A DNA stretch of 64,000 nucleotides from Loxodes magnus. Its lineage: Eukaryota; Ciliophora; Karyorelictea; Loxodida; Loxodidae. Shown here one piece after another: positions 11,563 to 21,790 of the stretch. The stretch is taken from positions 62,001 through 126,000 of the forward strand of contig CAMPDV010000015.1 of the NCBI GenBank assembly GCA_946699065.1, read 5' to 3'. The notes under the pieces were generated by a model, which was not told the origin of the DNA, made no database searches, and worked only from the letters and a program-made list of their open reading frames with translations. Position numbers and translations under genes: made by a program. Numbering within the stretch: the first letter of the stretch is position 1; each line of letters begins with the position of its first letter.

Positions 11563-14016
11563 TTAAGTTTTGATGAACCTCTTGACGATAAAATCAAGAT
11601 TCTCTCTGCTAATGGGTTGCATTTCCAGCTAGTTAAGACCGCTTTCATGTGCTATTCTTTGGATTTCTTGATCGATAAAACTCGATAATCCTATAATAGG
11701 TACAACATATCTCACATCATTCTCAGCTTCCCAAGCCCGAACGTCAATAGCAAATTTATATGAATCTTTCAAATCGCAATTAAGCATGATTACAGCTATT
11801 TTATTGTATTCGACTGAAATCTTTTTAAATGCTTCGCCAAAGCTCTTATACCAAAGTACTTGGTCATATATAGTTGCAAAGTAACTTTAATAAAGAGTTA
11901 TTAAAATTTCTTTACTCTCTATAAAGATAATCTAAGTGCCATTTCTGAATTTATGCTAATATGTTATTATCAGTTGAGTTAAATTATTTTGATGCATAGG
12001 CTTTAGCAAAAATTCATTAGCTCCGAGTTCCTTGCTATTTAATTTAGCCTACTCATTTATGTTGCTAGTTATGACGATAATTGGTACTTTGGCCCAATTT
12101 CTCTTTTTCTCACTTCTTCTTATTTATTTTATTATTTCAAAGCCATTCATTCCTGGAAGATTCAATTCCATTATTATGAAGCTGAAAAACATCTCGCAAT
12201 TATCCTTGAAGAGACCTAGAGCTTCATTTCCATCATTTGCAATGTAGACATCGCATGCTAACATTTCAAGCTACTTTTTCAAGTTTTTAACATGCTACTT
12301 CGAGTCATCTACAATCAGAATTCTGCAGTTACCTACAAATTTAGACGAAACTGGAGCATCAAATCTAACTTGCTAGTCTCTAATTACGTCCAAAGGAAGC
12401 GATATCTCAAAAAGGTTTCCACGTTCTAAGTTAGAAACTTTAATGGTTCCTTTACCTTGCTTTACAATTCTTTGAAGAAGCCAAAGACCTTAGTGTTATC
12501 TTTCAAAAGCCTTTTCTTCAGCTACGATATTTTTATTTATATCAAACAGTTCATTAATAGAGTCTTCCTAAATTTTTTCTCCATTATCAGTGATCTAAAT
12601 TTTAATGACTCCTTTTCTTTCGTATCCATACTCGTAAAGAATTGGACAATTTTCTTAATTGAAGTCTTCTTATCTTAATACTGCTGTTGCTTCTTTTTTA
12701 TTTTCCTTAACATAGGTTATGCTTGTTTAAATAGCAACGTCCTTTACTGTGTCTCCCTCAGGATTGTAGTAAGAAATATCCTCTTCATCATATGATGACA
12801 TCTCTGCCATTATCTTTGAAGAGAAGTATCCAGATTACTCAGAAAGAGAGGATAGAGAGAGTATAGGTAGGTTTTAGAACGAGAATTTATCTTTATCCTT
12901 TGTTATGTTCAAATAAGCATAGCACGAAGTATTTTTAGTGGCTTTGATCTTTACAGGTAGCTTATCTTTATCCTCTATTGGAATGCTTGCTTATTCAGCA
13001 CTTCATAAAATTTGAATGTCTATCTATCCTTAATCAGTAAATTTGAATGCATTGTTCATTAGACAAAGGACAAGATAGATTAAATAAGCACTATCAATTT
13101 ATATGAACTTTGGAACTTATGGCATTATTTTCATGCAGACTGAGCAATTTTTATATGATAAGTGATACTGTAAAGACTGGACAACCTGATAAATTACCTT
13201 CCTTACCTAGACAGGCTCCTTTTTAAACTTCTCAATTTTACCAATGCAGAGCTTTTAGCAGATTGATAAAATAACACTTGAAGAATCTTGCAGTAATGTG
13301 ATGAGGCTCTCTGATTCAGCATCCAGGAGTTTGTTTTTAAGATTTTCTAAAATTCCTAGAACAGAGAATAAGGGCATTCGAAGATGGTACAGCATTTGCT
13401 AGTAATACTATTCCTTAATCTGTATAATTTGCTGCTTATCTTGAATCTGGTTGGTTAAATCCTCTTTTACTTTACTATACTTAATAGTAAATAGCATGGA
13501 GATAATGAAGCTAAGAAACATTGCTAGGAATACAGCTACTATAATTTGCTCTCTTTGAGGATTTAAATTACTACATTATTAAAATGCTATCAGCAGGACC
13601 TCAATCTAAAAGAAAAAGCCAAACAGCAGATTTTCAGAGTTAAGAACGTAAATGCTAGGAAGAAACGAAACAATGATCAGATTCGAAATTTTAGGTAGAC
13701 TCATACAGTTTTCTAACGTAATCAATTGCATAGTCACTAAACATGCGTTTTTTTAATTTATCTTCACGACAAAAAATCATATAACTAGATTGATAAACGA
13801 CTTTAATGTCATTAACCAACTGAACTCATGCACCAAGAGACTTATCAAAATCCAATAAATAAGTAATCCAGTGAAGCTATAGAATTAAATGATAAGCTTT
13901 CTAAATATCCAGTTAAATTGAACTTACTGTTTATTCTAGTTGAGCGATTCTTAGCCTTGATCAGGATTCTACACTTACCTATTTAAGAAGCCTTCAATTT
14001 CAGTGAATAAAATCAT
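11563..14016 (-). CDS. Membrane hybrid histidine kinase with substituted phospho-sites
   Basis: Hybrid sensor kinase with 5-6 transmembrane helices in the first ~190 residues, a DHp/HATPase core and two receiver domains, all in one frame from ATG 14014-14016. Visible motifs: an H-box reading MLYHLRMPLFSVL (residues ~208-220), an N-box NNAFKFT, a G1 box TDNGEKI after a ~130-residue insert, and a weak G2 box. Receiver 1 starts RILIVDDSKQ (acid pair 570-571) and keeps the Lys in LLKP. The canonical H of HELRTP is Tyr 210, the receiver-1 Asp is Glu 617 (IIMELNLPGMNG), and receiver 2 has Asn 746 and lacks the Lys. A degenerate, possibly non-phosphorylated, relay protein is inferred. The end at TAA 11563 sits right after receiver 2; if only TGA stops, it runs to 11326. 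Confidence 0.82.
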
Positions 14017-14755
14017 TTATAATAAAATGTCTTTAAACTTGATTTTCTATTTAAATTATATCTTCTTAAACTACTTATTTCATACTCTCAACTTAAAATT
14101 ATACCTTCTTAAACTTCACCATTCTATACCCTCTATTTAACTAGCTCTCTCCTTCTTTTATCTCTCATTATAGAACCAATCATCTCTGGTATTTCTTAAT
14201 TTAACTATTACTCTAACACTTTAATTCTGCATCTACTAACTGGTATCTTCCAGTTCTTCTCTTAACCAATTTAAATAAATAACATTACCAATCACATCAA
14301 TGAGGTGGATTTATTATTTCTCCAAATAGCTAAATTTATCAACATAAAAGAGGGAAACTTTATAAGAAACTTACTGCAAAAGAAGTTAAATAAGCATAAG
14401 CATATGATAATAGCACTTATAGGTATATGAGATAGGAAAGTAAATTTAAATAAATAAAGATTTAGGTAAATTTAAGCTAATGAGACTTATATCAGAAATC
14501 ATTTAAGGCTTAAAGTATTTAATTTTTCTTTATATGGTTGAATTGCTAAAGGTATAAAGCTCAGTCTTACGAGTATTTGGAATAATAAATCTAAAATAAA
14601 TTGCATTAAAATAAGTTAAAATAAACAATTAAAGGGTAAAAAGATAAATTAAAGAGATTAAGGGATTTTAAAATAACTACAGAGTTAAATTTAACTATTT
14701 AATAATAACTCCTTGCATCACTTTAAAAGGACTAGCTGAATCATAAAATATAGAT
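14017..14755. other. Intergenic
   Basis: Divergent intergenic region between the minus-strand histidine kinase and the plus-strand thioredoxin/CAP gene, rich in CTTCT- and TAAA-type simple sequence. It presumably contains both promoters, but I see no specific element. Confidence 0.5.
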
Positions 14756-16784
14756 ATGAAGATCGCAGTAATTCTAGTACTGTCAATTGTGATAAGCTTT
14801 TAAATTGTGTAGACTTAATCTAATTTGGAGTTCTTAGAGTAAGATTGGTTTTAGCAGTTAAATGATCTGCTAGATGCTTTACCAGAAGATTCAGATTTGC
14901 AGAATAAAGTAAAATAGCTTCTTGATGATTTAGATACGATTTTGGAACAAACTGAGGAGGAAAGATAGAATCTAGATCATTAGTATTTAACAAATGTTAC
15001 AGCTTTAACTTAATTATACAATCCTTAAATATTACAACTACAAAGTGAAGTAAATAACTTCGATTCATAGTTTTAGTAGTTGGAAAATGATATAGAGAGT
15101 CTAAAAGAATAAAGGAAGAATACTAAAGATAATAATAAAAAGAAACAGATTTAGCAATAAATAGATAGTAAAAATGAGTAAAAGAAGAAGCTTAAGGATT
15201 AAAATAAAGAGACTAATTAGAAATTAAATAATCTATAGGAAGAATATGAATAAAATTTAAAATAGTTAGATTAAGAATATGAAAAGAGCAAAAATATCAT
15301 AAACAAAAATGAAGAAAATAGTCTAAAATAGTTGGATAGCAGGTTTGAATAGCTAAAAATTGAGGTAGATGATTTCTTAGCGTAGTAAAATAATGATGCA
15401 GATGAAGAAAAACCAGATGAAACAACTGATTAGACACCATATGAAACTGATCAAACCCCAGATGAAACAACTGATTAAAATACATATGAAGATACACCAG
15501 ATGAAACAACTGATTAAAATACATATGAAGATACACCAGATGAAACAACTGATTAAAATACATATGAAGATACACCAGATGAAACAACTGATTAAAATAC
15601 ACCAGATGAAACAACTGATTAAAATACACCAGATGAAACAACTGATACATATGAAGATACATATGAAGATACACCAGATGAAACAACTGATTAAACACCA
15701 GATGAAACAACTAATTAAACACCAGATGAAACAACTGATTAAACACCAGATGAAACAACTGACTGATTAAAATACATATGAAGATACACCAGATGAAACA
15801 ACAAATTAAACGCCAGATGAAACAACAGAATAAACGCCAGATGAAAACTAAAATAATGAAGAATAAACTTGCAATGCAAAGCCTATTTATTATAGAGAGC
15901 CAGTTACAAAAATAATTGGAAGCACATTTAATAAGAAGGGATACAATCAATGGACTTATGATAACTTTCAATTTGTAGAGGCTATTACTATTTATTTCAC
16001 TGCTTCTTGGTGTGGAGCTTGCCAATCATTTACTCCTTAACTAGAATAATTCTATATATAAGTAAATTCAGGAGGATGCTTCAAATACGAAAATGTAGCA
16101 AGTCTCTATGAATATTAATAGTCTACTTATGATACTTATTCACAAGAAATGTCTTTCGCTCGGCAACCTTTTGGATAAAATTCAGTATATAGTACATATG
16201 GAGTTAGTGGACTTCCTACTTTAATACTTATCAATAAAGATGGAACTGAAGCAAATAGAAATGGACGTAGCGATGTTACTTATAAAGGAACTTCTTGCTT
16301 CAATGAATGGGTATAATAAGTAGCAGCTTATTCTAATCCATAATATGAATAATAGACAACTCAGCAATAGACTGACGGAAAACCTTCTAATGTAGATGAT
16401 GTTTCATGGACTGCCTTTCTAGAATCTAATAAATTCCGTAATTCCCAAGGAAAAGATAACTAAGTTTGGGATAACTTACTATACGAACTATGCGTAGGGC
16501 ATAATAGTTACTAAATAAAGGCAGGAACAATTTCACATGATGGATTCAGTAACCGATGTACTTCAATTCCTAATTGGTCAAGTTGTGCAGAAAACGTTGC
16601 TTATAATTATGATGCAACAAATCCAGGAGCAAAGGCAGTAGACTAGTGGATTAATTCAGACGGACACAGAAAGAACATTTTATCCGACAATCACTACATG
16701 GCAGTAAGTGGTGTTAAAGACGATTCAACTGGAAGATGGTATTTCTGCTAGTTCTTTGCGAATAAGTCTTAACAATTATTTTGA
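14756..16784 (+). CDS. Secreted coiled-coil / repeat / thioredoxin / CAP fusion protein, frame break at TGA
   Basis: N-terminal signal peptide (MKIAVILVLSIVIS), then a charged coiled coil (residues ~30-215), then tandem acidic repeats built on PDETTDQ and NTYEDT (15413-15840). Beyond them is a thioredoxin fold with active site FTASWCGAC and the cis-Pro strand GVSGLPTLILI, then a C-terminal CAP/SCP domain (CVGHNSYQ, CAENVAYNY, AVDQWINSDGHRKNIL). CAP domains occur mainly in secreted proteins; the WCxxC site suggests disulfide chemistry in the secretory pathway or outside the cell. The two halves are in different frames. In the last repeat a 4-nt excess creates TGA at 15764, and reading resumes at +1 from GAT 15765. 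Either a +1 frameshift at TGA, a truncated allele or a sequencing error in the repeat explains this. Ends at TAA 16770 or TGA 16782. Confidence 0.8.
15413..15840 (+). repeat. Tandem coding repeat PDETTDQ / NTYEDT
   Basis: About fifteen copies of a degenerate unit encoding PDETT followed by DQ, NQ or EQ, several spaced by NTYEDT. The nucleotide repeat CCAGATGAAACAACTGATTA is very uniform, suggesting recent expansion by slippage. The 4-nt insertion that breaks the frame lies in this array at about 15761-15766. Confidence 0.9.
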
Positions 16785-17420
16785 TTTAAGATTTTATTTC
16801 CTTTTTTAATCCACTTTATATATAAATTCTCTCTCTATTATTAAAATAAGTTAAGCTATAAAGTCTCTTTAATAATTTATTAATTACTTAAAGCTATCTT
16901 TATGATAAATTCTCTTATTATATCAATCATAAACTTCTTTAAATATATATTTATTTATCTTTTATAATATATAAAACTTTTAAATCTAATTAAGTGTATT
17001 TGATAAACCATTCTATTTTTTTGTTTCTTACTTAGATCTGAAGCATAATTAATCTTTTAATTCAACTTCATTGGGTATTTTTCTACTACTGCTCTATTAA
17101 TAAAATTATTTATTTATTTAGCTGACATTCTATCCAGAATTTAGATGATAATGAAATCCTAAAAATCTTAAGGCAATTAATATTTTTCATAATTAGGTTA
17201 GTATTTTGTAATACCTCATTAAAGTTACCTTACCACTTATTATTTAGTCAATTACGTAAAAGAAAAGCTGGAAGCTGTTGATTATATAGATTTTATATAC
17301 TCTTAAATGATTACTTTTCATAATATTCCTTATACCATAAACCTGAGAATTAATAAAGCATAAAATCTATTTACAAGGTAATTAAACATTAAAGCTTCTA
17401 GCTATTTTTGTAAAAATATA
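16785..17420. other. Intergenic
   Basis: Nothing recognisable; AT-rich spacer before the helicase gene. Confidence 0.5.
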
Positions 17421-19982
17421 ATGAAATTAGAGGGAAATTAAGATAAACTTCCTAAAGATAAGAAAGAGAAGAAAAAGTAGCAGAAGGAAAAGCAAATGAA
17501 GGATAAAGCTAAAGAAATTTTGAAGTAATACTATTAGAAGAAATAAAAAAGTCACATCCAATAAAACTAAGAGTAATTGAAGGAAGAAGAACTAAAGAAG
17601 CAATAAGAAATGCAGCTAATTAAAGTTAAAAGAGAGAAAGAAAAGTAATACTAGAAACAGGCGGAGGAAAAGAAATGAAGGTATGAAAATAGAAATAATT
17701 TAGCGGATCTGTTTTAGTTCGTTCTCTCCTATAAAATTTTTGATCCTATTGAAAATTATATGCAAAGAACTGAGGTTATACCTTCTGCTTTCAAATCTGC
17801 TTAGGAGTATATTAAATATTTTAGGCCTGCTCTTCTGAATGAAATTCTAGGGTAAATATTTAATGAAAGTAGTTAATTAAACCTAAGAAGGAGATATTAC
17901 TGTGAACTGCTGCTTCTAAAAACAGAGGGAAATTTTACACTACTAAAAGTATTTTCTGATTTATACGGAAATTTTATCCCTTTTTAAAGCGATGTATAAT
18001 AAGATGATTTAGTAGTATGCATTGAAACTTTATCCTAAGGATAGAAAGCAAATAACATATATGAGCTTAAATAATAGCTAAATAGTAAAGAAATAGTATC
18101 TTTTTAAGGTATTGTAGAAAGAGACGTGAATGGCCAGCATTATATTCGTTCATATGTTAGCGCTAACTTATTCACTCATAGTTCTAATTATATGATTTAC
18201 AATATTACCAACCTAACCACTTCTATAAGAGAGTATAAAGCTCTTAATAACGCTGAATTTATTTCTCACTTTCAAACTGTTCTAAATCCTACTATTGAAT
18301 AGTAAAAGCAATTCTAACTACCTGTACCATAAGAATACTTTACTAATATATAGACTAATACCAATACTAGTCAGTAGGAAGTTATTGATACTATTTTTAA
18401 ACAAAATCAAGGAATTTTTTTAGTTCAAGGGCCTCCTGGGACTGGAAAAACTCATACACTACTATCTATTTTAGGAGGATTCATTAGTATTACAAATGAG
18501 TATTTAAGACCTAGGATTTTAGTATGCGCTCCCTCAAACGCAGCAGTAAACGAAATTACTAGAAGAATCCTTTAGAACGGATTAATAACTCATAACTCCT
18601 TTAATTTCAAGCCTGATATAGTAAGATTAGGAAATTGAAGACAAGAGGATATACAATATAGAGATATTAAAATGATGGTAAAACCTAAAGAAATAGAGCA
18701 TGTTTCACTAGAGTTTTTGGTAGATTAGTACTTGTTTTACTAGCATGGAATAATGCTAGCCAAGTATAACAAAAAGAATTAAATTCTCAAAGCATAGCTG
18801 GATAAGCTGATTAAGAAGGGAGATCAAGAAAGCTTGAATGTAGTTTTAAAAAAGAAAGCTATTATTTAGGAAAAAATACAATAATAGTATAAAAAGTATC
18901 CTGATGCTAGTAGTTTAAGATAATAAGCTATTAAAAAAATCTTGAATAAAGCCTAGATTATTCTCACAACTCTATCAGGTTCTAATTGCTCAGACCTAAT
19001 CTAAAATCAAGTTCCCTTTTAATTCTTACTAATAGATGAAGCATGCTAATCTTCGGAAATTTCTACTTTAATTCCTTTTCAACTTAACACAAAGTATATA
19101 GTAATGGTAGGAGATCCATAGTAGCTTTCATCTATAATGCTTAATGCCAGCAGCCTTTAAATTAACTACAATCGCTCTTTGTTTCAGAGATTCCGATAAA
19201 AAAAGTTCTAAAACTTCTAGATGTTAACAATATAGTACAGAATGATCCCTCAAATTAGAGAATTTCCAAGTATTTTCTTCTACTAAAGCTTACTCTAGGA
19301 TGACAGTAGCATTTTAAAAAGAGAAGAGCATCCTTTTATAAAGCTTATTAAGGATAGAGTTATATTTTTTAATATGAAATGTGGAAAGGAGAAATAAAAC
19401 GAGTCTAATTTTAGTATCTATAATGAGCAAGAAATTCTAATAGTGTATGAAATGATTTCATACATTTATAAGATAATTGAATAAAATAAGTGGTAGATCA
19501 CTAATAGCATTGGGATTATAACGCCTTACAAGTAGCAAAGAAAACTCTTAAAGTAATATTTAAGTGATAATTTACCTTAGTAGTATCTGGATAAAAATAA
19601 TAGGCTGTTTGAAATAAATACTGTTGATGGATTCTAAGGATAGTAGAGAGAAATGATTATACTTAGTCTTTGTAGAACTGAAAGTATAGGATTTCTTTCA
19701 GAGTATAGAAGACTTAATGTGGCCATTACCAGAGCTAAAAGCGTACTATGAGTAATTGGAAACTGTAATTTATTTTCTTAATGTGATGACATATTACAAG
19801 ACTATGTAAGCTGAATGTAGCAATAGAACTTCGTCAAAGATATAGATTCTTAAGAACAAATCTAAAATTTATTTCCTTCACTTTTTAAAGAATGAGAATA
19901 AAGAGAAAATGTAGTTTAAAAAATTGATAAGGAAGAAAAAATAGAATTTTCAAGTGAATTAGAGGAAGGAGAAATTAGATAA
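17421..19982 (+). CDS. SF1 RNA/DNA helicase, Sen1/UPF1-like
   Basis: 853 codons in one frame. A Lys/Glu/Gln-rich N-terminal ~95 residues is followed by an unrecognised region and then the superfamily 1B helicase core: motif I VQGPPGTGKTHTLLS, Ia ILVCAPSNAAVNEI, II LLIDEACQSSE, III MVGDPQQLSS, IV QYRMIPQIREFPS, V NTVDGFQGQQREMIILS, VI RRLNVAITRAK. The order and sequences match the UPF1/Sen1/DNA2 group, with closest feel to Sen1 or ZNFX1-type helicases. Such proteins unwind RNA-DNA hybrids in transcription termination, decay or small-RNA pathways. TGA sits at the Trp of LWVIGN just after motif VI, strong evidence for TGA=Trp. The acidic tail reads ELEEGEIR before TAA 19980. An in-frame TGA at 19893 would cut about 30 residues; the next TGA is only at 20400. 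Confidence 0.88.
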
Positions 19983-20456
19983 AACTAACAGTTAATATTT
20001 AACAATATTCATTTAATCTTATCAAAGCAGACTAACTGTCACTTCCTACCTTTTACTTGTTATTAAGCATTAAAAAAGTAAGCAATCAAAATTTATTTAT
20101 TAATAATTTAAATAGCTAAATACACTTAAAGAGATGAAGTTATTTAATGTATTCAATTGTTTAAAATATATAACAATTTTAAATCTTAATAACTAAAAAG
20201 TAGAAGGGTAATAATTAAAATATTGCAAAGTGCTATTTTAGACTTCGTATGTTGGTAATAATTATTTTAATAAGATCTTGCTTATTTATCCCTCCAATTT
20301 CTTTGCTTATCTTCAATTTTGTATAGTATAATATTAGATAAAAATAATAGAAATAAAATTTTATTTGTTGAGATATATAGTTTATATAAGAGACCTTGCT
20401 GAAATATTAATTAATAGTGAATTTAATTTTATAAGCTAAGAAATTTTATAAACATA

Positions 20457-21609
20457 TCAACTAATTTTACGATTTGCTATATTAAAGATAACTAGCAAAA
20501 TGCTTTGTTTTTTCATAGCTTATCTAAGATATAAATCTGATTGCTATCAAGGTTATTCAATAAAGAAAGCATTACGAAACTGGTTTATTTATTGACTGAT
20601 TAATAGAGAAGTGCCAGGAAGTTTTAATATTTCATAAATATCTTAAGACTCTATTGCTATTTGAGAAAATACGAAGTTTTTATATAAATCTAATCTCATC
20701 ACTCTTAATATATTTCTAAATTTAGACTAACCAAAAGGCTTTTAATTTAAGATTTTTTATTTTTCAAGCAAATAAGATAAATATACTAAAGAGTCCGTTA
20801 GATTATATAGAATCAAGAGTAATCCTATACTTCAAATATCATAATCAATAGTATAATTAATAGAATAATTCATAGCAAAAGCGCTTGATATAACAAACCT
20901 TTTAAGATATTACCTTACATTAATGACAAATTAGTGTAATAATGCTTTATAAATTATAGCATAACTTTGTAATACAGCAAGAAAGTAATTAATAGATTAT
21001 TATAATTAATGAGATATTATGCAAAAATAGAATAATTTCATTGTAATAAGCATAAAACTAACCATCACTATCTAAAATATTCAAGTTAACAGCCATTGGA
21101 TGAAGTTCTAGCACATTACTTTTTGGTATATAATCGTTAGAATAAATAGGTTTAAAGGATTCTTTTAACTTCTTCTTGATTATTTTTATTCTTTCAAATT
21201 CAGGAAAAAATTTAGATAAATGAGGCTAAATTTTTAATAGATTACTTAGATGTGAATAAGCTTAATCTTTAATCTATTTAAAATAGATAAGATGCGTTCT
21301 CATTTATACAAGCAAGCTTATCTAATTTTAGTAGGGCTTATATAAAAGCATCTAAGTAAGTCTCTTTAATAGAAAAATAATTTCTTGCTGCTTAGAAAAT
21401 GAGAAAATAAATGAAAGTCTATTTTATATTCCTTTCTTAGTTTTTTAGATATTTAAAGCATATTATATCATTAGCTACTTAAACGCTTTTAAAAATAGTA
21501 TGTTTAAAGAAGTTATAGCAACAGGAGCAAACCTCAATTATCTAATACGTTTTAAATAAAAATATACATAAAATAATTATCTAAGTATGGGTAAGGCACT
21601 AGGATTCAT
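20457..21609 (-). pseudogene. Degenerate protein kinase (pseudokinase or pseudogene)
   Basis: From ATG 21607-21609 a frame reads MNPSALPILRQLFYVY and continues through a plausible N-lobe to VLELHPMAVNLNILDSDG. That segment aligns with a kinase catalytic loop (HRDxKxxNILxDxDG) in which the catalytic Asp and Lys are replaced. Further on, in the +1 frame, comes TIDYDIWSIGLLL, the conserved helix-F motif of kinases with TGA as Trp, then C-lobe-like sequence to TGA 20457-20459. No clear DFG is seen, and the frame change between the segments lacks a good GT-AG intron. Either an intron of unusual form or decay explains it. The region from about 19,983 to 20,456 holds nothing else recognisable. Confidence 0.5.
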
Positions 21610-21790
21610 AGAGGAAGATAGAAGAATAGAAGGTTTAAGTTAAGGTAATAATAAATATTTGAAAAAGAGTAAATTAGGAGTTCATTAAACTTGAATTAAA
21701 CCTAAAGTTACTAAAGTTTTAATAACTATTTATATTTTATAGTTACAGTAACAAATACTCATTTAAACGATTTCATCAAGAGATTTAATT

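Noticed and set aside
12032-12678. Plus-strand hydrophobic frames within the histidine kinase locus
   Set aside because: They are antisense to receiver and HATPase motifs that read continuously on the minus strand.
15297-16025. Minus-strand frames and an alternative plus frame over the acidic repeat (LFHLVYLHMY- and MKQLIKIH-type repeats)
   Set aside because: They are shadows of the tandem PDETTDQ coding repeat; the thioredoxin/CAP frame explains the region.
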